From contig CM070561.1 in the NCBI GenBank assembly GCA_036346405.1, forward strand, positions 7,318,834 to 7,382,833: a stretch of 64,000 nucleotides of DNA. The letters run 5' to 3'. Positions 47,459-58,194 of this stretch are shown here, one piece after another. Below the pieces are notes generated by a model, which ran no database searches, was not told the origin of the DNA, and saw only the letters and a program-made list of their open reading frames with translations. This stretch comes from Phyllostachys edulis (Eukaryota; Streptophyta; Magnoliopsida; Poales; Poaceae). Made by a program: the position numbers and the translations under genes. Position 1 is the first letter of the stretch. Each line of letters begins with the position of its first letter.

Positions 47459-49753
47459 TAAGGGCCGCGAAGAAGGTCCAAGGACACAGAAAAGTCCTTG
47501 AGGACGAGGGGAGGTCTATTTGGACATAAGGGAGGTCCAAATAGCCACGAGGAGGTCTAGGAGGGTCCCAAAAGGGGCGCCTGGGAGGTCCAGAGAGGCT
47601 CTGGGCGCCCAAGAGAACTCGGGGGTTCAAGAGGCGTGGAGAGGTCCACGGGAGGTCCAAAGAAGCAAAACCAAGCATGGCTTGGGGGAACCAAAGAGGT
47701 TTTGAAACACAAACCCGAGCCGGGTCCTTGACAGAAAACCCCAAGCAAGGGAGAGGTTGAGCAGAGGGGAGATAAGAGAGTGCGGATCTCAAAGAGATTG
47801 ACCCAACAAAGGAAGTTAAGAGAGAAGAGACAAACCCGAGGACACACAGAGAGGCTCAAGCGAAGAAGGAACACCAACAAAGAACTTAGTTAAGGTTTAA
47901 TTAATTCCAATTGAACTCTCCAGTTTCAAAACGTCGAAGTTAAGCTTTGGATTCTCAATAAAGCCAAATGGTTACTTTTATTTTGAAAACCGGGCAAGAA
48001 ACTTAAGAGAAACGGGACGTTACAATAAGCTTGCCAAACCCTACCGTTCTATGAACTGCATGGTTAAGCAAAATTTAAAACTATATACCATAATACAAAA
48101 GACTACCTTAGGGTGAGTGTATGATCAGATTCAGGATAAGCCATCAAGTTCAGGTTGTAACTAACTAAAGACAAACATAAATAATTTTTAGAAAATTGCA
48201 TGCAACAGCATCACTGTGTTTTGTAAATCTACAGTTCACAAATTTGGGATCAACATGGTGCAGAGAGGAAGCTTGCCTTGGTAATAATAAACAACCTCTT
48301 GCTCATGTTCTTGCGGCTCAACAATAGACTCAACAATCTCAGAAGAACCAGTATCTAAAAGAAAAAGATCCAATAAACACAGAGGAAAAAAAACAGAGAA
48401 CAGCATGCATAAAAAGAATGCATGGTCAATGGCTTAATGCATGATTAACAACATGCTTAAGGTACACTAATTTAATTAAGAATAGTAAACTTTAACTAAC
48501 TCTTGCTAATTCTATCTATTACAGTTTAAAGTTCAGATTGAACTACGATGTCGATTTTTTAAAGCTGAACAGATACTTACAATTAAATTAATTACCTAGC
48601 TAAACATCATATAAATGAAATATGGTGCTGGAGCTAAGTGTACTAAAGCTAGTGCTGTGACCTAACTAATCATTTAGTAACTATTAATAGCAATTTAAGA
48701 ATTTGGACTCTTGCTGTCTATGTTGTCGGTTTGACCAACAACAATAAAAAACAACAAGCCTCTATTCTGATTTAGGTTGGTGTGAGAACTACACAAGACA
48801 AAGACTTTAAAGGAGTTCTGACTATCTGGGAGTACTTAATATCACCACCTTTTATTGCTAACCCTAAATGCTTGGTTCACGGAAAGAAAAGCGAGTGGAC
48901 TTTTGTCGGTTTGATCCAAAAACAGCAAAGGATCCCCTTCCAGATTTCGGCCATTGAAGAAGTACACAAAACGAAGACCTTAAATGGAAGTTAGAGCTAT
49001 CTAGAAGATAATTAATATCACAACCCAACCATGCTAACCTTAATCGCCTTGGTTATAGAAAGAAAGAAAAAAGTGGGCTTTTGTCGGTTGAACCGACAAT
49101 AACTAACGAGAGGGGGTTGCATTAATAAATGTTCGAAAGCTCTTAATAACCAAAAGGAGGTCTACTAATGATACTAGGGTTTACCTAGGACCTAAATAAG
49201 CTAGTATCTTGACAAGAGAAACCCTAATTCTTGAAAACGATATGAAAGACCGAAAAGTTATAAAAACAACTTTTCAGTTTAAAGAAGTTTGAAGCATCAC
49301 ATGAGCATGTGAGTGATTCATGTGAGCCAATGATGTCCTTAGAGAGCTCAAGATGACAGGAGGCAAGATCTAAACTTACCAGCTAGGGTTGGAGAAGATG
49401 AAATCAAGGTCTAGGTCAAACAGCAAAGATCCAAGTCCTTTTCTTTGGTCTGACCAAAATGAAAATGATGGAACTTAAGCTCTAAAGACCATCATATGTG
49501 TTCTTGATAGGAAATGATGGAATCTAACTTACCAGGAGGAGGTTTCACAGAAGGGGCGCTCCACTGGCTCAAGTAGACAGAGAGGAAAAACCATAAGTTC
49601 AACCGTGCAAAAGATGCCCAAAATCCACATTATCATGAGATTAGGCATGCTTAAAGTTGAACAAGGGTGAGAGCAAGAGAGCTTCATTTGGGAAGGAAGG
49701 CAAAGCTAAGGAACTCCTCTCGACCAACAATGGTAGAGGGTAGAGCAGTGGGG

Positions 49754-49762
49754 TTTATATAG
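49754..49762 (-). promoter_or_regulatory. TATA-like box of chromovirus C LTR
   Basis: Minus-strand CTATATAAACCCC, about 1.26 kb inside the LTR start at 51018. Confidence 0.5.
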
Positions 49763-51019
49763 TGGTAGAGCTCCCGGATCAAGCGAGAAATTTCTAGAGG
49801 CGATGAGGTGGCATCTAGGGCTAAATATCAAAGGGATATCGTATATTCCCTATACATAGCCAATTTGCTCCCGGCGAGAATGTCGTGACGGCGAAAACAG
49901 AGAGAGAAGAAAGAGCGCCAGCGACACGCGGGTCCCGAAGCGATCCACACCATGCACAAAGACGCATCAAGCCTCAAGGTACAGCCACCGTCCGATTAGA
50001 AAAGAACGGCCAGTGATGAGATGACCAAAACACACCGAACCCAGAGCAATATGGGCGTCACGATCTCAATGGACGGCTAAGATCTAGGGGAAGTCCGGAG
50101 TGGTCCGAACATCCCAACCCACAAGGACCGTCCGATTTTACTTCAATGGCCCAAGATCTAAGGCGCGTTGGTGAGCTTCGGCCCAAAAGGAGATCACCGT
50201 CGAATCTAAAATCAACGGCCAGAAATGACGGGAGGTCCGGACGGTCCGAACGGCCCAATGGCTGTGGTCCGTCCGATCTAAATTCAACGGTGGATCTCGC
50301 TCGGCACCTCCGGCCGGTCCGAACGGCCCAACAGACCAGGTCCACACGTTGAGGATTCAACGGCCCAGATGCTTTTCAATTTCGGCCATTTAAGGATGGC
50401 ATTACCTGGAGATCGCGCCGCACATTTTTGATCCAACGGTCAATATGGAGGGGCAGATTGGAGTGGTCCGAACGGCCCATTAGATCTGGCCCGTTCGCGA
50501 GGAAATGGATGGCGATCGTTCGGGAAGTTAAGGCCTCGTAGCGTAGTGACAGGTTGGACCAATTAAACTCGGGTTGGACTCAATGGGTTGGGGTTGAGTC
50601 GCTCTGATTACCAATGTTGGGTTTAGGCCTAAGTGTTGACCCAAACCAATTTAAACTTTCAAAAGTTTGACCGGGCCTTTAAAAATAGCAAATAAATTTG
50701 TAAAAATACAAAATTTTGCCAGGATGCTACTGGGATGATATATTCCCCAAATAAATTTTTAAACCACTGTTTCTCCTTTTAAAATACATAAATAATTCAT
50801 TTAGGCCGAATAGGTTTGGTTTAAAGACAAATATTTTTCTCAAAAGCAAAATAATTTCTAAAAAAATTCAACAAAAATTATTTTTGGCCAAAATAATTCA
50901 TCTGGCTTTGAAATAAAATACTTCCTAGTCTTAATACCAACATTGAGTGGTATTTCCTTTTGAAGATTTGACCAAGTTGGAGTTTTAGTTAGAATTTGGG
51001 GAAAATTAGATTGTAACAT

Positions 51020-54000
51020 GTTGCCTAATTTGCCAAAATGAGCAAAGGATGCTATGAACGACATCTCATTATCGCTTTTATTAGGGCCGAGGTCATTACA
51101 TCGACAATCCTCCTTTTCCATGAAGAACTACGTGGCGCTTCTTATTTCTTAGTCAAGAATATAGAAGACTTGAACAACTTGGTTGCTTGATCGAATGGTT
51201 CGTCTTTGTATCGACACGTTCGAGGTCCACGGTAGTGATGCCGCATTTGTCGACCTTCACCGTGGGAGATGGACCCAACGGCACCGAAATAGGGGATCTT
51301 GAAAAGCACGTGGTCGAGCTCCTATATCTCCTCTATTTGCCCATAGTAGGAGCTCCTCACCCCATCGATCTTGAATGCATCTATCACGGACACCGCTGAT
51401 CGTTAGTGCTTTTTATATCCTGAGCCTGCGTGTAGAATGTGTACCCATTTATGTCATATCCTCGCCATGTTACAACTATAAATGTTGGCCCTTTTGCCAA
51501 CCATGTCAGCATATCACTTGACGAGCTCCTAGCGAGTCGCTCCTTCAACCATTGGTTGAGCCGCTCATTGTGTTGTCTCATGATCCAAACATCCGGCCGC
51601 ACCGGATTACATTCTTGTCAAGCACGTCCTTGTCTTTGGTCGATATCTGAGGACACTTCACCATGTGTTGCAAGACCGTGAAATGGGCTTGAGCATACGC
51701 ATCCATATCCGGAGTGATTGCTTTCCTTCCGATGGTCCCGATACCCTCGAGCCTCCCTCATGGCGAGATCGAGGCACACCTATCGGTTCGACTGAGCCAT
51801 GTAATCGATCTTGAGAACTAAATAACCTCTTCGGTTGCATAACCTTCGACGATCTTGCCCTCTGGCCGAGATCGATTCTGTACATATGACTAGAGAATTC
51901 CCATGAACCTCTTGAACAGGTACATGCTACGTAGGAACACGGGCCCGCACATCTTTATCTCCCTCACAATATTAACAATGAGATGGACCATGATATCAAA
52001 AAACAACGGAGGAAAATACATCTCAAGATCACATAGAGTCGTCACCACCTCGTCCTGCAGAGCATCTAGTCCTTCGGGATCGATGACCTTCTGAGCAATT
52101 GTGTTAAAGAAATAACACAGCCTCATAATTGTCTCTCGGACCTTGCTCGGCAAAATACTTCTAATTGCAACAGGGAGCATTTGTGTCATCAACACATGAC
52201 AATCATGAGACTTCATGCCAATTAACTTCAAATCTTCCATCGAAACAAGTTTCTTTATGTTGGCGAATGTAACCGGACGAACTTTCACACCATGCAAGCA
52301 CCGCACGCCTTCGGTTCTCTCGGCCTTGGACAGAGTGTAACAAGCGAGGGAAGGTACGTTCGTCCTTTATCGGTCCTTGTTGGTGCTAACTCAGTCGATG
52401 TCCATATCAACCAAGTCAAGCCGCATGCGTTGACACCATCCTTTATTTTGTCACGAATGTTCAGTAAGAGACCAATCAAGCTGTCACATACATTCTTCTC
52501 TACATGCATGACGTCGATGCAGTGGCGAACTTCTAGATGATCCCAATAAGGTAAGTCCCAAAATATTGATCTCTTCTTCCACATGTTCTTCTTACGGGTC
52601 CTCGATTTACATCCCTTTCCAAGCACAACATCTAAATCCTTAACCATATCATAGACCTCTTTTCCGCTTAAATGCCTTGGAGCTGAACTATCCTCCTTCT
52701 CTCCGTCGAATTGTTTCTTCATCTGCGGTATGGGTGAGCCTCCAAGAAACCTACGATGACGATGTACACGTTTTTGCGCGAGTGATTTAGCCACACACTC
52801 TCGGTATCATCTAAGCAGTGAGTACAGGCTTTGGCCCCTTTTGTACTCTGGCCCGACAGATTAGCAAGGGCAGGATAATCATTTATGGTGCAGAACAATA
52901 AGGAACGTAAAGTGAAGTTCTATCGTTTGTACGCATCCCATACATGTACCCTTCAATCCACAAGATTTTTAGATCTTCCATCAATGGTGCTAGGTACACA
53001 TCAATATCATTCCCGTGTTGCTTTGGCCCTTGGATAAGTATCGACAACAAAATATACTTCCGCTTCATACACAACCAAGGAGGAAGGTTGTAGAATCTGA
53101 GCATCACGGACCCAAGTGTTATGTCATTTGCTCATGTTACGAAAGGATTCATTCCATCTGTACTCAATCCAAACCTTATATTCCTCGGTTACGCATCAAG
53201 TCTCGCAAACCTCCTATCGATGTTTCTCCATTGGGCGAGAATCAGCAGGTGTCTTAACTTTCGCTATTCTTACGCTCCTCTGAGTGCCAATCTGGCAGCT
53301 TTTGCATTCTTTGGGTTTGCAAAACCGCTTCAAGCGAGGAATTACAGAAGATACCACGCCACCTTAACAGAGGTCCTTTCTTCACCTCGATTCCTCGTCG
53401 TCATCCGATTGATTCTTACGCTTGTATCGGGATCGTTGCACCGGACATACATGCATGTTTGTATACTCGTTATGGTAGAGGATACATCGTTCGACATGCA
53501 TGTATTCTTTCTACTTCCATTCCCAATGGACAAAGAACCTTCTTGGCTTTGTAGGTGATTTTGGGCAACTCGTTTCCCTCAAAGCATGTCCGCTAAGAGA
53601 CCTAACAGCTCAAGTGAAACTCTTGTCGGACCAACCGTTGCTTGCCTCAATTTCAGCGGTTTAAGCACGGATGACAACCTTGTGTATTCCGACTTGCGGC
53701 CCGAACAAAGGTTTCTCCGAGTCCTCCATCAAGCCCCGAATTGAACATACTCCCTCTCATCACGGTTCCTTCGCATCATGAAGCATCGATCTAGATTGTC
53801 ATCGTCGACCCTATCTGAATCGGAACCACAATCGACATCATTCAAGCGACATATCGTTGACTTCTGATAATATGCATATCGTTGACTTCTGTATAATATG
53901 CTCTTCACCGTGGTGGTCCAACATGTATAACCCTTTTGAAACCCCTTGAATCAAGTGTGCTTTGATCTGCGCTCGGTTGTTAAACATCTTGATTCTCACA

Positions 54001-54130
54001 CAATGCATGGACAAGACATATATTCCGCCCCTTATTCAACATATCCTCCTCGGCGGCTCTTGTAAAACCGGACATGCCATTAATGTACTCTTCACTCACA
54101 CGGTTCTCGGACATCCAACTTTCGGTCCAT
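51020..54130 (-). pseudogene. CACTA2 gene 1: TNP2-type transposase (Transposase_21), broken
   Basis: A start at 54130 and the following 250 bp give a transposase-associated N-terminal domain in shifting frames, with readable SCPC and GYTCWT pieces. The catalytic region is at 53107-52285: YNLPPWLCMKRKYILLSILI and IQGPKQHGNDIDVYL, then HLSGKEVYDMV, LPYWDHLEVRHCIDVMHVEK and NVCDSLIG. The C-terminal half (52306-51890) has KSHDCHVLMTQMLPVAIRS, FFNTIAQKVID and EMYFPPLFFDIMVHLIVNIV. 51602-51384 has HNERLNQWL and ITW-like WRGYDINGYTFYT. The tail runs to about 51040, where LTR C begins. Several frameshifts and stops. It would cut the element at its ends. Confidence 0.88.
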
Positions 54131-54830
54131 CACACGGTTCGTATTGAAAACCCTGAAAATAAATAAAAGGGTGACTTCGAAAGCGTATTTTCTTAGGCTT
54201 AATTACGCTTTTTCATTTTTACATTTTTTCGGATTTTATTAACTTACATGTGGGCCCTACTTGTCAGTGACTCATTTTTTATTTCATGATTTTATTTATA
54301 AAATCTATGGCGGTCCCACATGTCATAGACTCGTTAGTTTATTAACTAAATGATTAAAAACAGTAGGATTTGAAGCTCAAACTGGGCTTAGGGTGACATC
54401 GCATTGCTAATAATCGTGGCTCGGCCCTAAGGTCGCCTGAGGCGAACCGACGGTGATGTACCGTGGCGGCGCTTGAAACTAGCGATTTCGGCGTAAACGC
54501 CTGAAACTACTCAAATTAAAGGATGTTTATGCTCCAGTAGCTCACCTCGATCACGAGGAAGGTGTCAATGAAGTTGGGGAAGGTCCAAGGCGGCTGGTCG
54601 TTGATCGGTGAAGAGAGGCGGCAATGACAAGCTCGTCGGCGACAATAGCTGAAATGGACCACATGGCGGTAGGCTCGATGAGGTGGCGATACTCAAATCG
54701 GCACGCGAGTGGCGATGGACTCACCGGCTTGGAGATCTCCGTGGTTACCGTAACACCGTGAGATGGAGATCAAGAAGACTCATGGGTCGGGAGCTATATA
54801 TGTACCTTGCACCGCCTCGTGATGAGTTAA
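54131..54830. other. CACTA2 5' region upstream of TNP2
   Basis: AT-rich sequence (54180-54330) is followed by GC-rich sequence. It presumably holds the promoter and first exon of the transposase gene on the minus strand. No individual signal is convincing. Confidence 0.4.
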
Positions 54831-55030
54831 TTATCACGGATGGTTTTAACAAAAGCCGCTCGTGAAGAGGTCATATCACGACGGTTCATGTTTGGAACCG
54901 TCGTGATATGACCTCTTCATAGACGGTTTTTAGCGCCAAGAATAACACGAGACGGTGGGTAAACAAAAGCGCTCGAGATTGTGTTTATCTGAGCGGTTTG
55001 ATTGAACCGTATGTGATCAGGCGTCCAGTA
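54830..55030. repeat. CACTA2 right sub-terminal repeats
   Basis: TATCACGACGGTTC, GGAACCGTCGTGATATG and related copies in both orientations, ending with GCGTCCAGTATTAGC as in CACTA1. Confidence 0.85.
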
Positions 55031-55050
55031 TTAGCATTTCTGTAGTAGTG

Positions 55051-55113
55051 CATGTCGACGTCTGCGTAATCTGCCAAGTCGAACTAGTTCTCCTCGTTCC
55101 ATTCTCCTGCCAT
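55051..55113 (-). pseudogene. gag N-terminus of Tat element A, cut off by CACTA2
   Basis: The start codon at 55113 gives MAGEWNEEN, a TAG stop, then FDLADYADVDM. The reading continues at 23111 with DAGFNYKLSD on the other side of CACTA2, in the same frame because the insertion duplicated exactly one codon (CAT, Met on the minus strand). The TAG at codon 10 would already end translation. Confidence 0.8.
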
Positions 55114-55169
55114 GAGTGCATGAGAATTGGAAAAAGAGAATGTGTTGACAAGAGATTACCAGAGAGTAC

Positions 55170-55187
55170 CCCACAGACGGCGCCAAC
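55170..55187 (-). other. Primer-binding site of Tat element A
   Basis: Minus-strand TTGGCGCCGTCTGTGGGG, two bases from the LTR end. The first ten bases match a tRNA-Asp acceptor end (TGGCGCCGTT) except the last base. This site is common in Tat-lineage grass elements. Confidence 0.75.
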
Positions 55188-55996
55188 TGTCGGTGTTTTA
55201 GAACCGATCTTACATAAAGATTGTTTGATTCGGGGGTCTCCAAGACTGAAATCATGCAGAGAGACTGACACGGGGATTTTTATACAGGTTCGGGCCTTCT
55301 CCGGAGAGAATAACAACCCTACTCCTATGTGTATGTATTGAGTATACTGGTTACAATCAATAGAAAATGCTACGATTTTCCCTGGTACTCAGTATGTATG
55401 TCCGATTGTATGTCTCTAATCCCTCCTTTCATTATCTCTAGCCATAGCCCTTTATAGTGTTCGTTGAGGTAGCCGTTTCTCCAGGCCAAGAGGCACCTCA
55501 TCATTCCAAGTAATGGACACATTTTTGGTAGTAATCGCTGGGGTATTAACTCCTCCACGTCGCCTGGCAGTTTCTAGTCAAAGATAATGGTGTGTAACGT
55601 GCAGTTATTCTGGAGAATAACAGCGTATATTGTCTGCTTAGATTCCCTAATCAATTGGGCCTACTTGTCCGTAGGCTTTATTGATTATAGGGTGGTCGTA
55701 GCTGACTTAGTCGTAAAAGGGCTTACGACCATGAAGTAGTCGTGGAATAACTTATGACTTGGGGCTGGTCGTAGAAGAACTTACGACTAGATGGTGATCA
55801 TAGCAGCACTTACGATCATAAAACAGTCGTAGAAAGACTTACGACTATGAGGATGGTCATAGAAGAGCTTATGGCCAGCTGGTTGGCTTCTCCCTTATGA
55901 TTATAAGGGGTATACTCAAGAACTGTATGACGTCATATTCACCCATAATAAGAATTATAGATAAATAATAAAATGAGGTTTATTAGATCCTCGTCA
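55188..55996 (-). repeat. 5' LTR of Tat element A
   Basis: TGTCGGTGTTTTAGAACC to TCCTCGTCA, colinear with the 3' LTR at 10577-11382 including the TATA box and hairpin units (55700-55880). Confidence 0.93.
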
Positions 55997-56119
55997 ACCT
56001 TCTTGACTAAGTCAATTTATGGTCAAATGAAATACCAGTCGAAAAGACTCTGCTTCTGGCCACTATTCTACAACCTCCTTTCCAAGTAAGTTACTTTCAC
56101 TTGAAGTTACGGTGCTAGA
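55997..56119 (+). mobile_element. Tat element B, right internal segment
   Basis: This is the inverted equivalent of A's sequence at about 11390-11650, the region between antisense gene and 3' LTR, including CTTGACTAAG and TTTCACTTGAAG. It shows that B continues here after the A insertion. Confidence 0.8.
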
Positions 56120-56927
56120 TGACGAGGATCTAATAATCCTCAATTAATTAAATTGTTTATCTGTAATTGTTATTATAGATAGCAATATCTTCATGTTAGT
56201 CGTAAGGATACCCCTTATCATTAATACGGAAGAAGCTTATTTGAGTGGTCGTAAACCATTCTACGACCACCCTACATGGTTGTAAGTGCTTCTACAACTA
56301 CCTAGTGGTCATAAGATTTCCTACAACCACCTCATGATCGTAAGTCTTACTACGATCACTTTATGGTTGTAAGCTTTACTACAACTAGGTCAATTACGAC
56401 CACCCTATAGTCAACAGAGCCTACAGACTTGTGGATCCTATCAACTAGGGATACTTATGCGCTGTATTTAATACACACAACAGTTAATATGTGCTGTTAT
56501 TTTTCGAGATAACTGTACGTATTAAGCCTCTGTCTCTGACATAACTACAAGGCGACGTGGGAGGGTTAGTCTCTGACAATAATCGTCATAGAACGTGCAC
56601 AATTCATCAAATGGTGGGATGCCTCTTGGTACGGGACAACTGCCACCCCTTCAAGCGCTATATAAGGAGTAAAGTTGGTGGATAGAGGGGAGGAGAGGAA
56701 CAACGACAACAAAGACACGATCAACAGACAATAGTCATTAAGTCCTAGTTCTAGTGATTTCTTCCCTGTTGTAAAGTATAGTCAAAACAACAACACAGGA
56801 GTCGGGCTATTATTCTCTCAGGAGAAGGCCTGAATATGTATAAAATCCCTGTGTCTTTTTCTGCGTGGTTTAACTCAAGAAAAGTCCCCAGTATTCATTC
56901 ATAAGATCGATACTAAACTATCGACAA
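56120..56927 (+). repeat. 3' LTR of Tat element B
   Basis: TGACGAGGATCTAATAA to AACTATCGACA, 808 bp, the inverted relative of A's LTR with TATA box CTATATAAG at 56658. Hairpin-type units with TGGTCGTAA and CTACGACCA lie at 56230-56420. Expected duplication AGTAC follows at 56928. Confidence 0.88.
56658..56666 (+). promoter_or_regulatory. TATA box of Tat LTR B
   Basis: GCTATATAAGGAG, 540 bp into the LTR, the same place as in A. Confidence 0.65.
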
Positions 56928-57226
56928 GTACTATAAAGACTTTGCGAATTATGATGTGTTCTCCACTCGATTACCTGTGGGCATGTTGAATGGTCTCTCC
57001 AAGTTTTCATTCCGCTGCAAGAGTTTATTTCTTTCTTTAGCCCTGCGTGGTAAGTTAAGTAAACATTGACCATAAGGTTGAGTTATTATTACTATTTGTT
57101 ATTTTGAGATCTTTTTAGTTAAATCAATAAATGGATCATTGATGTTTCTTATATGAGCTAGCTACTAATCTGGGACTAGTTCAGAATACACAGAGCGTTT
57201 CGGATATGTAAATCTGGGTCCCGACA
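56928..57226 (+). mobile_element. Chromovirus LTR fragment I (3' end)
   Basis: Similar to the last 300 bp of G and F: CTCGATTACCTGTGGGCAT, CTGCGTGGTAAG, then GGACTAGTTCAGAATACACA and the end GGGTCCCGACA. It was interrupted by element B; the rest lies left of this window. Confidence 0.65.
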
Positions 57227-58194
57227 GACACCGCCTTGGGGGCAGATCTGGTGAAGAAGACGCATGGCCCAGCCGGATCTAGAAGGATGTCTCCGGCTTA
57301 CACGCCCCACGCCACCCACAGCGACAACCGTGCGCCCTGCCGTGACAATGCACATCCACAAGCTCCAGCCGCACCTCGGACACAGTGGTATCACCTGGAC
57401 GGTCTAGATCTCGGAAAAGGGGGCCAGATCTAGGAGAGGGGCTCCAAGGTGACACGCATGCCAGAGAGCAGGCGAAGGCCAAGGCAGCTAGGGGGCGGCA
57501 GTGGTGAGGGCGAAGCGTGGAGGCCGGGGACTCTCTCTTAGCAGCTTGAGGTCGCCTCCTGAGTCACCTGCGAGCTCATTTCTCACCAAACTGGCTTCCC
57601 TTGTTCTTTCATACTTTAATCCATGTAATAATTTCACATGTTAGTTGACAAGTAGTTTCGATCAAGTGCTGGTGATCTTTGGGGAATAATGCATGTTTTC
57701 AAGTGTTGAGAAAGCATTGTGGCAGTTTCAGGAGTGCATGTTTGTGTCCAGTTGAAATGAGATGAGCAATTTTGTATGTCATCTCCTTATCAGTATGCTT
57801 CAATGCCAAGTTATAATGAGCTCGCCATGTAGGAAATGTTCCCCTAAAAGCTTCTATTGTTTGTGCCATCATGAAATGTCTGAGGTTTATAGTGAAGTCT
57901 ACGTTCAATTTGAGGTATAACTAGAGATTCTCCAATGACCATGGCTCCAAAATTCTATCTTGTCAATTCATAGTTTTAATTTTAGCCATGAAGAATGCTT
58001 AACAAATCATATTAGTTTAGCACTTACATGGAATTTATTAGCTGGTCATTATATTTTGTAACGACCTATACAAAATTTTGATTTGCATAGATCCATAACA
58101 AAAACTGCAATTGCTCTGGAAATAAGTCCTTGTTTCTATTAGATTGTTTAGCACTTTAGTGATTACATAATTCCACAAATAAATCATGACAACA
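57227..58194. other. Unassigned 1-kb stretch, no LTR features
   Basis: It begins GC-rich (57227-57600, with a TCTAGATCTCGG stretch) and turns AT-rich. Short open frames occur on both strands (for example 57908-57699 minus), but no domain is recognised. TGTAACGACCTATAC at 58056 resembles an LTR start, yet nothing after it supports one. This may be low-copy host sequence or an old repeat remnant. Confidence 0.4.

Larger units (their letters stand above)
43787..48024 (-). mobile_element. Solo LTR E of a long-LTR chromovirus family
   Basis: TGTGACGACCC at the left edge and ACGGGACGTTACA at the right edge, with a perfect 5-bp duplication ATAAG (43782-43786 and 48025-48029). There is no internal coding region, so it is a solo LTR of 4238 bp left by LTR-LTR recombination. 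Minus orientation: TATA-like GCTATATAAA at 46081-46090, conserved hairpin at 44461-44481, module with CATGTCCATGACCAAGGAC at about 44896. U3 is saturated with GGAGGTC motifs, including a minisatellite. It is an inverted relative of LTR F. Confidence 0.93.
27430..51018 (-). mobile_element. Chromovirus C, 3'-truncated, hosting D and E
   Basis: On the minus strand it starts with an LTR at 51018 (TGTTACAATC) and runs to 42180 once E is removed, about 4.6 kb. A tRNA-iMet-type primer site, an upstream open frame, gag and the start of protease follow, and it stops near 27430. The rest of pol and the 3' LTR are missing. The left neighbour is CACTA2 interior and the right neighbour is the end of CACTA2's transposase gene, so C was inserted in CACTA2 and later lost its 3' half, or moved in as a partial copy. 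No matching duplication is visible. Confidence 0.75.
42180..51018 (-). repeat. 5' LTR of chromovirus C, split by solo LTR E
   Basis: Pieces 42180-43786 and 48030-51018 (about 4.6 kb joined). The left edge is TGTAAGACCCTC and the right edge ATTAGATTGTAACA. The conserved TGAGTAC hairpin lies at 42681-42699, CTATTCGAATAG at 43051-43062 and a TATA-like box at 49754. U3 (49880-50560) has repeated GGTCCGAACGGCCCA and CCGTCCGAT motifs, the same wording as in LTR F near 59240-59340 inverted, so these families share U3 modules. Confidence 0.75.
23112..55050 (-). mobile_element. CACTA (En/Spm) transposon CACTA2, coding, with nested retrotransposons
   Basis: The left end CACTACTACAGAAAAGGC (23112) and right end GCATTTCTGTAGTAGTG (to 55050) are inverted. 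A perfect 3-bp duplication CAT flanks the element (23109-23111 and 55051-55053) inside gag of element A. Its genes run on the minus strand: a TNP2-type transposase (about 54130-51020), then a Transposase_24/Ulp1-type gene (26878 to about 23900). Removing element C and its contents leaves about 8.4 kb, a normal CACTA size. Sub-terminal ACGGTT repeats are present at both ends. Ends and sub-terminal repeats match CACTA1. Confidence 0.93.
10577..55996 (-). mobile_element. Tat-lineage Ty3/gypsy retrotransposon A, with nested insertions
   Basis: Two direct LTRs of 806 and 809 bp bound the element (10577-11382 and 55188-55996). gag-pol runs on the minus strand, so the right LTR is the 5' LTR. Removing CACTA2 and its contents leaves about 13.5 kb, a usual size for Tat-lineage elements such as Grande or RIRE2. 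Diagnostic traits are an extra RNase H domain after the polymerase and an antisense gene between integrase and the 3' LTR. A primer-binding site abuts the right LTR and a purine tract abuts the left LTR. The LTRs differ at roughly 5% of sites by eye, mostly transitions, so the insertion is not recent. All genes carry lesions. Confidence 0.93.

Noticed and set aside
43787..48024. E as a complete retrotransposon.
   Set aside because: There is no coding interior and no second LTR. The single LTR with a perfect target duplication indicates a solo LTR.
50598..50625. A primer-site-like GCTCTGATTACCA followed by TGTTGGG, suggesting another LTR start at 50611.
   Set aside because: Sequence on both sides belongs to the U3 of LTR C. 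There is no leader or coding DNA on the left and no second LTR copy, so it is probably chance.
57236..57433. A 65-codon open frame in the unassigned stretch.
   Set aside because: It is GC-rich with an overlapping frame on the other strand, and no domain or codon pattern supports it.
58056..58080. TGTAACGACCTATAC as another LTR start.
   Set aside because: The next 130 bp do not resemble any LTR here, and LTR F starts at 58195.
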